42,703 bases of DNA, taken from positions 1-42,703 of the forward strand of contig CAMZDG010000025.1 in NCBI GenBank assembly GCA_947305245.1, written 5' to 3'. A program made the translations under genes and the position numbers. Positions 24,122 to 32,281 of the stretch are shown here, piece by piece (within the stretch, counting starts at the first letter, position 1; each line of letters opens with the position of its first letter). The notes beneath the pieces are model-generated. The model ran no database searches, was not told where the DNA came from, and worked only from the letters and a program-made list of their open reading frames with translations. This stretch comes from an uncultured Lachnospiraceae bacterium (lineage in GTDB: Bacteria > Bacillota > Clostridia > Lachnospirales > Lachnospiraceae).

Positions 24122-24745
24122 TCACTTAATCTTAGATCCATCAAAAAGCTTAATAGTGGGTGCCGCCCCTAATGTTCTGCTCTTCAAATCGCTAATTAAT
24201 TTATCAAAGTCATCCGTATTGGCACAAATGGCATTATCTAGGCCCATAGTAATTCCCTTGGATATCTTAGCTTGAATTTTACGACACTCTTTTTGGTTCA
24301 ACATAACCAAGTAATTAATCGCAGATCTGTGTACATTCTTAAGTGCGTATGCCTCCAAATCCGCTTGCTTGTATCGCTCTCTAGTGCTTGTTTTCATGCT
24401 AACTGTAATCGGCACTTCATTTATTTTGTCATACATCAAAATATCGTAGTTAACATCCGGAACTGCAAAAGCTGTCGCCTGACAGTAAAACGGTAAAACT
24501 TTGCACCTATACAATGCTGTCGCAACAATCACTTCAAAAATATTCCCATTCATCGAATTTGTGGTTTTATAAGTGCTAGGCGAAGCATTATTCTTGTACC
24601 GCGTCCAACATTCAACAACATAGTCTGACGGCTTCATTGTTAAAGGTAAAGACATATCTTTTAAAAAATCTGGAGTAATATAGTTCGTAAATATTTCATA
24701 AACCTTTCCTTTCCTATCCGAAAGAATGCCTTTTTTAACAAGCAT
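24122..24745 (-). CDS. PD-(D/E)XK-like protein linked to the restriction system
   Basis: This 207-residue protein is not a family I can name. A helix with glutamate (NGNIFEVIVATALYR) is followed by PDVNYDILMYD and PITVSMKTSTRERYKQAD, an order of acidic, acidic and lysine residues like PD-(D/E)XK nucleases. It is AT-rich like the methyltransferase and endonuclease genes and begins 34 nt after the endonuclease stop, with GGAGG upstream. It may be an accessory nuclease or a second endonuclease subunit of that system. The DNA from 23842 to 24121 holds no gene I can support. Confidence 0.6.
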   Translation of the reverse strand: MLVKKGILSDRKGKVYEIFTNYITPDFLKDMSLPLTMKPSDYVVECWTRYKNNASPSTYKTTNSMNGNIFEVIVATALYRCKVLPFYCQATAFAVPDVNYDILMYDKINEVPITVSMKTSTRERYKQADLEAYALKNVHRSAINYLVMLNQKECRKIQAKISKGITMGLDNAICANTDDFDKLISDLKSRTLGAAPTIKLFDGSKIK

Positions 24746-24779
24746 ATAGTATCCTCCTTATGACTGGATTATTATAATT

Positions 24780-25952
24780 TTAGTTGATGTAAGTTTTAAG
24801 TTGAATCCTTTTTCCAAGGCCCCCTGACGGATACGTCCATTGAAAAAAGGTACCAAATTGTCCTTTTATTCCTTGGCTTCTACATCTGGTTATGTATTCA
24901 TCAATTGATTCGATACAGTATGAATTAGTTTTATCATTTACCGATATAATATGTGACGCCCACTGAACACTAGGGTTACCTTCGCCTCCAATACCAGCCA
25001 AAGCCCATTTTGTCAGCTTATCATTATATGCAACAAGACGGCTCCTTAGTTTATCCGCACTTACCGCGTCCATGCTGCGAACTCCTCCCACACTCTGGAA
25101 TTCAATCAATAACCCCTTTAGCTCAGCATCATCAGGATTCAAAACTCTAGAAAAAGCTTCTGCGGTGTACTCATGAACACTGACTCTGTTGGTTGAGCTT
25201 CTTTTGCAACTAAATGTATAATCCATGTGAGTTCCATCAAAAAGCTCTATTTCCAAAAGTACATCCGTTTTGGGGGATCCACCTGATGGGAGTTTAGGAA
25301 TATCCGTAGTGGCAAAAACATTAGTTACGGCATTTGAATCAATTCTTAAAGCATTCATAACATCTGTGAAGAGGGTATATAAGTACCCAACAGAAGTCAT
25401 CGATTGCCCTTTCCATTTACTAAAATTTTGCTGGTCATTTAAAGCATCTGCTAGTTTTTTCTCGAAATGAAGGCCTAGCTGCGCAGTGCCTTTCCCTTTC
25501 TCCAACAAGCTAACCGCCTTATGCTCGATCATTTGATATATAGTTTCAAAGGGAACCACTCCATCCAATGCCGAATAAATTTTCTTGTTCACAATCTTTT
25601 GGTTATAATTCTCAGCAGTTGATCTTTCCTTCTTATCCAATCCATTCGGCACTACAACATATGCTTTTTTTACATAGGCGTTTAATCTCTTAATATGTTC
25701 ACTGTGCCATTGCTGTTCAGTAATTCTGTCCCTAATACTTGTAGTATGGTGAAGGATCCATTGCTCATGATCATGGAATTCTATAAGAAACTGGAAATAG
25801 AACTGCTCTTCTTCATAATCAGGATCGCCAACATGATACTTTTTCTTTGAATAAATAATATAATCGCGACTCACTAAGGAATTAACCATTTGCTCCAATG
25901 ATAATATTCCATTAGATCCATGTTCATATTTATTAGCATTATCATTTTGCAT
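24780..25952 (-). CDS. MspI-like type II restriction endonuclease
   Basis: This 390-residue protein starts at ATG 25952 (MQNDNANKYE) with GAGGGGG upstream; a TTG at 25967 is less likely. The C-terminal half resembles MspI, as recalled from that family: SGGSPKTDVLLEIELFDG, YTFSCKRSSTNRVSVHEYTA, LKGLLIEFQ, and the tail FGTFFQWTYPSGGLGKRIQL. MspI is about 262 residues, so roughly 130 N-terminal residues are extra. The catalytic aspartate (PKTD) and lysine (SCK) are present; the asparagine two residues before the lysine in MspI reads serine here. MspI cuts CCGG; the target here may differ. It pairs with the adjacent m5C methyltransferase. Confidence 0.75.
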   Translation of the reverse strand: MQNDNANKYEHGSNGILSLEQMVNSLVSRDYIIYSKKKYHVGDPDYEEEQFYFQFLIEFHDHEQWILHHTTSIRDRITEQQWHSEHIKRLNAYVKKAYVVVPNGLDKKERSTAENYNQKIVNKKIYSALDGVVPFETIYQMIEHKAVSLLEKGKGTAQLGLHFEKKLADALNDQQNFSKWKGQSMTSVGYLYTLFTDVMNALRIDSNAVTNVFATTDIPKLPSGGSPKTDVLLEIELFDGTHMDYTFSCKRSSTNRVSVHEYTAEAFSRVLNPDDAELKGLLIEFQSVGGVRSMDAVSADKLRSRLVAYNDKLTKWALAGIGGEGNPSVQWASHIISVNDKTNSYCIESIDEYITRCRSQGIKGQFGTFFQWTYPSGGLGKRIQLKTYIN

Positions 25953-25986
25953 ATATTTCCCCCTCAAAGGATATCATCCCTATTAA

Positions 25987-27414
25987 TTAAACATGTGGCG
26001 GTAATGATTCTACAAATTGTCTGCCCATAGCATATGCCAGCAATGGCGGAATTGCATCTCCTATTTGTTCATATCGATCCTGTTCTCTGTCGCCATGGAA
26101 CTGTACATAAGGTCCAGCAAATTGGTACCAATCAGGAAAACTTTGTAATCTTGCCGCCTCTCTCGGCGTAATTGCTCTGTTCTCAGTTGGATGTAATAAT
26201 TCGTCTAAGCAATGTGATGTTACTGTAAAACTAAGATCCTCTTCTCTTAACCTTCTATTTCTTGAACCATAAAGAGTTTTTGGAAATACATCTGCGTATG
26301 TAAACTGAGGGAAATTAGGAACCGGCTCATTTAGCCTATTTTCCGCCGATATCCTCAAGTACTCTGCTCTCATACTTGAATTAGGAGGAATAACAGATAA
26401 TAATGCTTGTTTCCTGACAATATGTCCCGGTCTCATATGGCTGCTTAAGGTATTTGCGTTATATACATTGTTCAAATATTGAGGCGCTTCGCAATGCATT
26501 CCTTCAACAGCATTCCCGCGCATAATATTCAAGAATCGTTCCCTGTTTTCGCTCAATTCACCGTTTGGGAACTCATATGCTGCGATTTCCTCATTTATTG
26601 GTGCGGGGGGCAGATCCCCTATTGCATCTCGTACCGTAACATAAGGATGTTCTCTTCCAGGGCCATAAGAAGGTGTCGGATACTCAAATCTAAATCCATT
26701 TATGAATAAATCATGCCTTATAGATACTAGAAACAAGCGTTCTCTCAATTGAGGAACACCGTAATCACATGCCTTTAACAAAATTTGATTTTGATCTCTT
26801 GAAGTCAGATGATACCTAGGTCTAGCATTCTGGCGTTCGAATGTATCGCATATGTGTTGGAAAATTGCTCCCGCAGTTCCGTTAGCATCCGATTTGGAAA
26901 ACATTCCCTTAACATTTTCAAAAAGAATTGCTTTTGTTCTTACAGCTCTAGATATGCGAACAATATTATCAAAAAGATCATCTCTCTCATCTCCTATTGT
27001 TCTAGTACCTGCCATACTAAAACTTTCGCAAGGTGCTCCACCTGAAACTATATCTACTGTTTCTTCGTCCGAATCAATACCATACCGTCTTCGGAGTAAA
27101 CTTTTAATCATTTGATTACTAACAAGATTAATGTCACCATGTATCACAAGCGACCGCGTACTCTCATGCATAAACTGATTCAAATACCTTCTGTTTATTT
27201 TTCCATCGCTCATATATTCTGACAGATGCAAAACTTCTGCATTATGACTTACAGAATAAGTCTCAACAGTTGTATCCGTCCATTCAACCGCAATAAGTGG
27301 TAATATTCCTGCCCACTTAAATCCTGTACATAATCCTCCTGGTCCCGAAAACAAATCGATACTAACCAGACTATAGTTTTCATTCATCATTCTTTGTATT
27401 AGAGATGCATTCAT
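25987..27414 (-). CDS. DNA (cytosine-5) methyltransferase
   Basis: This 475-residue enzyme methylates cytosine carbon 5 and protects the host from the paired endonuclease. Motif I is SIDLFSGPGGLCTGF (about 18-32). Motif IV is SGGAPCESFSMAG with catalytic C129. Motif VI is ENV (166-168). Motif VIII is QLRERLFLV, motif IX is REAARLQSFPDWY, and motif X is QIGDAIPPLLAYAMG. The region between VIII and IX, about 260-400, is the target-recognition part. ATG 27414 overlaps the stop of the RHH gene (ATGA), so translation is coupled. Confidence 0.93.
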   Translation of the reverse strand: MNASLIQRMMNENYSLVSIDLFSGPGGLCTGFKWAGILPLIAVEWTDTTVETYSVSHNAEVLHLSEYMSDGKINRRYLNQFMHESTRSLVIHGDINLVSNQMIKSLLRRRYGIDSDEETVDIVSGGAPCESFSMAGTRTIGDERDDLFDNIVRISRAVRTKAILFENVKGMFSKSDANGTAGAIFQHICDTFERQNARPRYHLTSRDQNQILLKACDYGVPQLRERLFLVSIRHDLFINGFRFEYPTPSYGPGREHPYVTVRDAIGDLPPAPINEEIAAYEFPNGELSENRERFLNIMRGNAVEGMHCEAPQYLNNVYNANTLSSHMRPGHIVRKQALLSVIPPNSSMRAEYLRISAENRLNEPVPNFPQFTYADVFPKTLYGSRNRRLREEDLSFTVTSHCLDELLHPTENRAITPREAARLQSFPDWYQFAGPYVQFHGDREQDRYEQIGDAIPPLLAYAMGRQFVESLPPHV

Positions 27415-27593
27415 TTCGACTTCCCCTCACTTTCTGCTTTTTCTCTGTTCTTCACTATTTTATTCGCTTCAATCAAAGCAGTTCGTCTAATAAATTCGCT
27501 GTAAGAAGCATACGCTTCTAATTGTGATGCAACCTTAAATAATTCTAATTCTTCTTCGCTAACTCGTATACTGATTGATGTTGTTTTTTTCAT
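27411..27593 (-). CDS. Small ribbon-helix-helix regulator of the restriction system
   Basis: This 60-residue protein starts at ATG 27593 with GGGAGG 7 nt upstream. TTSISIRVSEEELELFKVAS then SYSEFIRRTALIEA is a clear RHH fold of the MetJ/Arc type. It is the first gene of the restriction-modification operon and overlaps the methyltransferase start by 4 nt. It probably autoregulates the operon, taking the place of the usual helix-turn-helix C protein. An antitoxin-like origin is also possible. Confidence 0.8.
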   Translation of the reverse strand: MKKTTSISIRVSEEELELFKVASQLEAYASYSEFIRRTALIEANKIVKNREKAESEGKSK

Positions 27594-27614
27594 AACACTA
27601 CCTCCCATAATATA

Positions 27615-27643
27615 ATTGTATGCGAAATGTAGTGCATTGTCAA
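27615..27643 (-). promoter_or_regulatory. Promoter of the restriction-modification operon
   Basis: On the minus strand TTGACA (27638-27643) and TACAAT (27615-27620) are 17 bp apart. GTAGTG/CACTAC-type words recur around it (27595-27601, 27629-27634, 27669-27676, 27687-27692) and could be RHH binding sites. The start of the RHH gene lies 22 bp from the -10 box. Confidence 0.65.
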
Positions 27644-27769
27644 TACTTTGCCCGGCAAATGTTGGAATCTACTACCATATGTCAAATACACTACTATCAT
27701 AACATTTAATGCTGTCCCAAAGACCTCTCTCAAAAAAAGTCTAGATCTTTATCAGATCCCTAAAACATC

Positions 27770-27796
27770 AAAGAGACCGCATCTCGTGGCCTCTTT
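27770..27796 (-). terminator. Terminator-like hairpin after the 211-residue protein gene
   Basis: AAAGAGGCC pairs with GGTCTCTTT (one G-T pair) around a 9-nt loop on the minus strand, about 30 nt after the stop at 27826. Only a broken T tract follows. It may also insulate the restriction operon promoter. Confidence 0.5.
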
Positions 27797-27825
27797 TCTC
27801 TCATGGGATCGCTCCCGCATATGGA

Positions 27826-28461
27826 TTAATACATGTATTTCACAAGGAATTCCTTTGTCTTTTCCTCTCCGATCATTTTCTTGAATTGGTTGACGGCCGG
27901 GCCGCCGCATGCATATAACATCTCGGAGAATTCTGCATTTTTCTTTTGCTTTTCCTGCATGCTTATGACATCGCAGGACTTTAGGGCCCGGAAGTACGCC
28001 TCGCCATATTCCTCGGCCATGACCCTGAGCGCATCCTTGATCTTTCTGCCTCTTTTGTAATCGGATTCGGGTAGGCGCAGCCGATAATAGGCAGGGCTCC
28101 CGGGATCATAGGAAGGGAGCGACGCGTATTTCTCCTTGATGGCGCCGAGCGCTTTGAAATCGGGGTGCGAAAGCGTGGTGTCATACAGTTCCAGGACCAG
28201 GGTCGACTTGCCCAGCGCCCACACCGCATCCCCGCTCAGGATCGGGCCGTCAAGGCTCGTCGGCGTGAAGGTCACAGTCTCCATTTTCATCATCCCGCCG
28301 AGCGCCTTCATGTCCATGAGAAATAGCTTCCCCACGCCTTCGGCCATGTATGCCTGCATATGAAAATGCATCCCGCCTTTTTTGATCTGCGCATATTCTC
28401 CGAGATCCATCTCGGTGAGCTTCCAGTGCTTCCGTACTTCATTCAAGAACCAATCTTTCAC
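27826..28461 (-). CDS. Uncharacterised protein, weakly bilin-reductase-like
   Basis: This 211-residue soluble protein probably starts at GTG 28461 with GAGGG 9 nt upstream. Features are MHFHMQAYMAEGVGKLFLMD, PILSGDAVWALGKSTLVLEL, and a tail YACGGPAVNQFKKMIGEEKT then KEFLVKYMY. The spacing of PILSGD and the GGPAV...F...G-E tail faintly recalls ferredoxin-dependent bilin reductases, but this is a guess from pattern memory. It follows the glycosylase-like gene after 32 nt, so they may share a transcript. Confidence 0.6.
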   Translation of the reverse strand: MKDWFLNEVRKHWKLTEMDLGEYAQIKKGGMHFHMQAYMAEGVGKLFLMDMKALGGMMKMETVTFTPTSLDGPILSGDAVWALGKSTLVLELYDTTLSHPDFKALGAIKEKYASLPSYDPGSPAYYRLRLPESDYKRGRKIKDALRVMAEEYGEAYFRALKSCDVISMQEKQKKNAEFSEMLYACGGPAVNQFKKMIGEEKTKEFLVKYMY

Positions 28462-28493
28462 TGTCTCGCACCCTCATAATATTTCTTGATCAC

Positions 28494-29693
28494 TCATTGC
28501 TGCCCTTCAATCGCCGTGCATCCATTGAATTTGGCAAAGTTTTGAAGCGCACGATTTAGCGCAGCCTCTAGCTTCTTTGTCTGGCGCACGCCCGGCTCCC
28601 ACCAGAGCCCCTTCACGCGAAGCACGTGCTCCTTGCGATCGGCCGCGGTGTCGATGCGCCCCACAAATCGATCACCATAAAGGATCGGCAGCGTGTAATA
28701 CCCGTACTTGCGCTTCACGGCCGGCGTGTAAATCTCCCATGAATATTGGAAATCCCACAAAGCTTGAACCAGCGCCTTGTCCCACATGAGCGGGTCCAGC
28801 GGCGCAACAAACGCCATCCTCGGCTTCAGATCCGCACTCCCCTCAATGACGGCGCGCAAAAGCGCATCGTCCTCCGCACGATAATAGAAAGGAATCTTCA
28901 TCCCCTCCACCATCACCGGCCGGATCGCTCCTCGCTCCGTCAACAGTTGCAGGATCGACTTGCGCTTCTCCGCATTGATATAGAGGCCCAGGAACGCCGT
29001 GCTAGTCTTGTCCCAAAGAAGCCCAACGGCCCCAATCCTCCGCAGAACCCGCCACGCCAGAAACCTATCTTCCTCCCCGCACGGATTCTCTGCTTCGAGA
29101 ATAGATTTTGAAATGTATCTCTCCGCAAGATCATAGTATTTTCGGCTTCCTTGCTTGTGATGGATGATGAGCTCTCCGTCGGTGTAGAGCTGCTCTAAGA
29201 CTGAGCGCGCTGCCAGCGAGGGCTTCTGCCAGTTACCGCTCCAGTGCATCGAAGAATGCCAGAAAATCTCTCCTTCGATCGGGAGCGAATCGCTGCAGAC
29301 CGGGCCATGCTCCTTGATGTAATCGATCGCCCGCTCCTTCAATTCTTCCAGCCCTTCAAAGGTTTCACCGAGGCTTCTGCTCCGATCCCGATAGGAGGAG
29401 AAATACGGCCAATCCTCCGTGGGCCAGATCGACAACTCTTTGTCCGCATAATCCACAAGAAGCCTGTCCTTGTATAGGAGCTCGCGCAGCATTTCCTTTC
29501 GGAATCCTTTGACCCTGGATTGCAGCGTAAGTTCCGCATTCTTCCCGCAAACATCGACCGGATCATATTGGATGCATCCGGCCTGCCGAACGTACGCATA
29601 CGCCCCGTCCTTCCCCGCGAACCGATACTCTCCGATCAGGCCCTGCTTCGCAAGAATAAATTGTCTCGCTTGTTCTTTCGTGATCGTATTCAT
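28494..29693 (-). CDS. AlkX/YcaQ-like DNA glycosylase (HTH_42 family)
   Basis: This 399-residue winged-helix protein matches the HTH_42/YcaQ family that unhooks interstrand crosslinks or alkylated bases. TKEQARQFILAKQGLIG opens the family. Residues 42-44 read QYD in AGCIQYDPVDVCGKN, the Q-aromatic-D active-site motif of the YcaQ/AlkX branch rather than the QxQ of AlkZ. Later family segments are RRIGAVGLLWDK, FVAPLDPLMWDK and YGYYTLPILYGDRFVGRID. Substrate preference is inferred. ATG 29693 uses AAAAGGA, part of a 26-bp tandem repeat. Confidence 0.85.
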   Translation of the reverse strand: MNTITKEQARQFILAKQGLIGEYRFAGKDGAYAYVRQAGCIQYDPVDVCGKNAELTLQSRVKGFRKEMLRELLYKDRLLVDYADKELSIWPTEDWPYFSSYRDRSRSLGETFEGLEELKERAIDYIKEHGPVCSDSLPIEGEIFWHSSMHWSGNWQKPSLAARSVLEQLYTDGELIIHHKQGSRKYYDLAERYISKSILEAENPCGEEDRFLAWRVLRRIGAVGLLWDKTSTAFLGLYINAEKRKSILQLLTERGAIRPVMVEGMKIPFYYRAEDDALLRAVIEGSADLKPRMAFVAPLDPLMWDKALVQALWDFQYSWEIYTPAVKRKYGYYTLPILYGDRFVGRIDTAADRKEHVLRVKGLWWEPGVRQTKKLEAALNRALQNFAKFNGCTAIEGQQ

Positions 29694-29699
29694 GCAAAA

Positions 29700-29777
29700 T
29701 TCCTTTTCGCTGTCCTTCGTGCGGCTTCCTTTTCGTTGCCCTTCGTGCGGCTTCCTTTTCGTTGCCCTTCGTGCGAC
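29700..29777. repeat. 26-bp tandem repeat at the 5' end of the glycosylase gene
   Basis: Three copies of TTCCTTTTCGTTGCCCTTCG+TGCGGC run from 29700, 29726 and 29752. On the minus strand each contains AAAAGGAA, and the copy nearest the start codon supplies the ribosome binding site. A pyrimidine-rich region with 14-15-bp repeats of GGCTCTTTTCCTTG follows at 29909-29973. No gene is seen in 29778-30012. Confidence 0.8.
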
Positions 29778-30012
29778 TCACTCATTATATCATAAGCCGA
29801 AAGCTTACGATTCAATTCTCGAAATCACCCTTGTAAGCAAGTGATCTCGCTCCATTATACCATAAAATCTTATCAAGTTTCAATGTTTGAAGAATGCTGG
29901 ACGGAGGCTTGGCTCTTTTCCTTGGGTCTTTTCCCTGGCTCTTTTCCTTGGCTCTTTTCCTTGGGTCTTTTTCAAGCTTTCCTGCAAGCTTTAGATAATA
30001 ATAGCTTCCGTG

Positions 30013-30526
30013 AATTCCGTCTCCTGCCAAAAATATGGAAATTTTGACAGCGCCCTGTGACCAAGACCACCCTTCCTGCTTGTTTTGGTCACAGCTCCCG
30101 CCCCAAAATACAAGAAATTTGACAATGCCTTGTGACCAAGACCACGCTTTCCGCCTGTTTAAGTCACATGAATCTTCCGCGGAAGTCCGCTTCCCACCCC
30201 AAAATGCGGGAAAGTTGACAATTCCCTGTGACCAAGACCACCTTTCCGCTTGTTTTGGTCACAGCCCCCGCCCCAAACTGCAGGAATTCTGACAATACCT
30301 TGTGACCAAGACCACCCTTCCCGCCCGTTTCAGTCACATGAAGCTTCCACGGAAGTCCGTCCCCTGCCAAAAATATGGAAATTTTGACAGCCCCCTGTGA
30401 CCAAGACCACCCTTCCCACCCGTTTCAGTCACATGAATCTTCCGCGGAAGTCCGTCCCCTGCCAAAAATATGGAAATTTTGACAATTCCCCGTGACCAAG
30501 ACCAAGGAATGAAGGAAAACCGCACA
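30013..30526 (-). repeat. Hairpin-repeat array 2, inverse copy of array 1
   Basis: It has five full hairpins (TGTGACCAAGACCAC...TTTTGGTCACA type, from 30055, 30131, 30228, 30301 and 30397) and a sixth half unit. It begins with AATTCCGTCTCCTGCC and ends with GGAAAACCGCACAC, the reverse complements of the inner and outer ends of array 1. A 24-base block around CTGCAGGAATTCTGACAA is identical in both arrays. It is 514 bp against 379 bp in array 1. Confidence 0.85.
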
Positions 30527-30536
30527 CTCCCCCGCA

Positions 30537-30601
30537 GAACGCGAGCAAGCCACCTTCCAATTACTGGAAAGTGGCTTGTTGCACATGGCTTGCTCGCGTT
30601 C
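30537..30601 (-). terminator. Competing hairpins after the erythromycin-esterase-like gene
   Basis: GAACGCGAGCAAGCC (30537-30551) and GGCTTGCTCGCGTTC (30587-30601) are a perfect 15-bp inverted repeat. Inside, AAGCCAC (30547-30553) and GTGGCTT (30571-30577) form a second stem, helped by TTCCA/TGGAA. The two share bases and cannot form together. No T tract follows on the minus strand. Confidence 0.55.
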
Positions 30602-30612
30602 TCCCCGAAACC

Positions 30613-32064
30613 CTACTTCTCCCAAATCTCGATCGGCGTGGTTTCGTAATACAGGATCATGGCGTCGTACATTTCGGTCGGCGCGTGGAACACCTGATAA
30701 CTCGACTTCAAAACCTTGTAGACCCAGCTGTACGCCTCACTGAGGCTCCCGGTTGCGCCCGCCGCGCCGATCTTCTTGCCAAGCGCGCTGCCCGCGTCCA
30801 CCTTAGAAAAATCAAGATAATACACATTCCCCGGAAGATCCTTCACCTGGTACGCCAAAGCATCGTCGGAGCAAAACTCCTTAATGATCCGCCCGCTGTA
30901 ATCCGTGGTCGGCAGGTTCACGGTCGTGTTGTAGAAGTCCGTCCCGATCGCGAAATACTTCTTCCCATAATCCTCCGCCAGGAACATGCCCAGGAAAGTG
31001 TGCGGCGAGTACTGATTCCTCGCCATATGCCCGTTGTGGCAAGACACCATCACCGCGCCGCCGCGCTCGCTCTCCTCCATCGCCAGGATCCAGTCCACGT
31101 TCTCCTTCATGTAAGAGTCTCTCGCCCGATTCGCACGCTTCTCCTTCACACGATAGCTGATGAAATACTTTACGTTCTCCGCCATGTGCGCCACATACTT
31201 CGCTTCGAACGTGCTCGTCCTTTCCGCATATGCCGCCTCATTCGCCGCAACGTCCTTCTCGATCTCATCCATCAGCGCAACAATCTCATCATATCGGCTG
31301 GCATCATAGTCATCATCCGACTCGCCCAGAAGCTCCCGCACCTTCGCAGCATACGCCTCGCCCTTCGCCGCGTCCGCCTTCGCATAGAAAGAATTGATCA
31401 CCACGATCATGTCTTCATCATACTGCATATCCATTCCATACAGCCGCACCTTGTCTTCGTCTGCCGCCGCCTCGTTATAATCATGCATCCACTGCACGAG
31501 GTCGCGCATCTGATCCGTGCGATAAATCCGATATCCGAGATGCCTCGTCACTTCCTCAGCCGTGCCCTCGCCCCCCTGGATATACTGGTTCGCCAACTCA
31601 CATCCGCCGACGTCTCCTTCGAGGATCAGCGCGCGTATATTCGTCGTCGCCACAAGCTGGCGGAACACCTCAAGCTTCAGCTCCTGAAATTCCTTATTGC
31701 CGTGCGATGCCTCGCCAAGTCCTACGATCCTTACACCCTCCGGGATCTTGATGCCATCGATCGTTGCCACCGCCGCCTCAAACCCCTCAATCTTCGCCGG
31801 TTTAACAATCTTCGTATACAAGTGCGACCCCGCCCAGATCACCACAACCACCACCAGAAAAATCAAGAAAAAGTGATGCTTCTTTTTCTTCCTGCCCGCC
31901 TTAGACACTTTATCAACTTTATTCGCCTTCGCCTGTTGGTTGGTTTCTTGTTGGTTGGTTTCCTGCTGGTTGGTTTCGTGCTGGTTGGTTTTTTGATTTA
32001 TTTCCTGTTGATTTGTTTGTTGATTTGTTTCCTGGATAATGTTTGATTGAATAGATTTTTTCAT
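30613..32064 (-). CDS. Erythromycin-esterase-like membrane-anchored protein
   Basis: This 483-residue protein has a Gln/Asn-rich N-terminus built of ETNQQ-like repeats (about 12-45), a basic stretch (KAGRKKKKHH), one transmembrane helix (about 64-80), and an outer domain. The domain matches the erythromycin-esterase family: VRIVGLGEASHGNKEFQELK, ALILEGDVGGCELANQYIQG, YGMDMQYDED, and VMVSCHNGHMARNQY. The histidines and glutamate of GEASHG and HNGH are the expected catalytic centre. Known Ere enzymes open macrolide rings, but most family members are untested. ATG 32064 has GGAGGT 5 nt upstream, buried in a perfect hairpin. Confidence 0.82.
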   Translation of the reverse strand: MKKSIQSNIIQETNQQTNQQEINQKTNQHETNQQETNQQETNQQAKANKVDKVSKAGRKKKKHHFFLIFLVVVVVIWAGSHLYTKIVKPAKIEGFEAAVATIDGIKIPEGVRIVGLGEASHGNKEFQELKLEVFRQLVATTNIRALILEGDVGGCELANQYIQGGEGTAEEVTRHLGYRIYRTDQMRDLVQWMHDYNEAAADEDKVRLYGMDMQYDEDMIVVINSFYAKADAAKGEAYAAKVRELLGESDDDYDASRYDEIVALMDEIEKDVAANEAAYAERTSTFEAKYVAHMAENVKYFISYRVKEKRANRARDSYMKENVDWILAMEESERGGAVMVSCHNGHMARNQYSPHTFLGMFLAEDYGKKYFAIGTDFYNTTVNLPTTDYSGRIIKEFCSDDALAYQVKDLPGNVYYLDFSKVDAGSALGKKIGAAGATGSLSEAYSWVYKVLKSSYQVFHAPTEMYDAMILYYETTPIEIWEK

Positions 32065-32067
32065 GAC

Positions 32068-32121
32068 GCACCTCCGTCTCTTTGCTCTGATACTACGATA
32101 GCATCAAGGAGACGGAGGTGC
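32068..32121 (-). promoter_or_regulatory. Hairpin sequestering the ribosome binding site of the esterase-like gene
   Basis: GCACCTCCGTCTC and GAGACGGAGGTGC (32068-32080 and 32109-32121) form a perfect 13-bp stem with a 28-nt loop. GGAGGT, the ribosome binding site, lies within the arm next to the ATG. Translation should be low unless the stem opens. A possible promoter (TTGCAT, 17 bp, TTACAA) lies upstream near 32140-32180, which would place the whole hairpin in the mRNA leader. Confidence 0.65.
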
Positions 32122-32182
32122 CATTGGATCGGCTTACGACAAACTTACAGATTTGTAAGATTAAATGTTTTCTAAATGCAAT

Positions 32183-32218
32183 ATCCCACCATGCGATTAT
32201 CAATTTACATGGTGGGAT
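32183..32218. terminator. 11-bp inverted repeat between divided genes
   Basis: ATCCCACCATG (32183-32193) pairs perfectly with CATGGTGGGAT (32208-32218) around a 14-nt loop. It lies 3' of the 140-residue membrane protein gene and 5' of the esterase-like gene. There is no clear T tract, so it may end the upstream transcript weakly or serve as a regulator site. Confidence 0.45.
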
Positions 32219-32281
32219 CTTACAATTTCCGATTTTCTCATTTTACGTCTTGCCAACTTTTCAGGCTGCACATGCATTGAA

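Noticed and set aside
30571..32046. Plus-strand open frame of 491 codons
   Set aside because: It is antisense to the erythromycin-esterase-like gene; its composition is Arg/His/Leu-biased as expected for a shadow.
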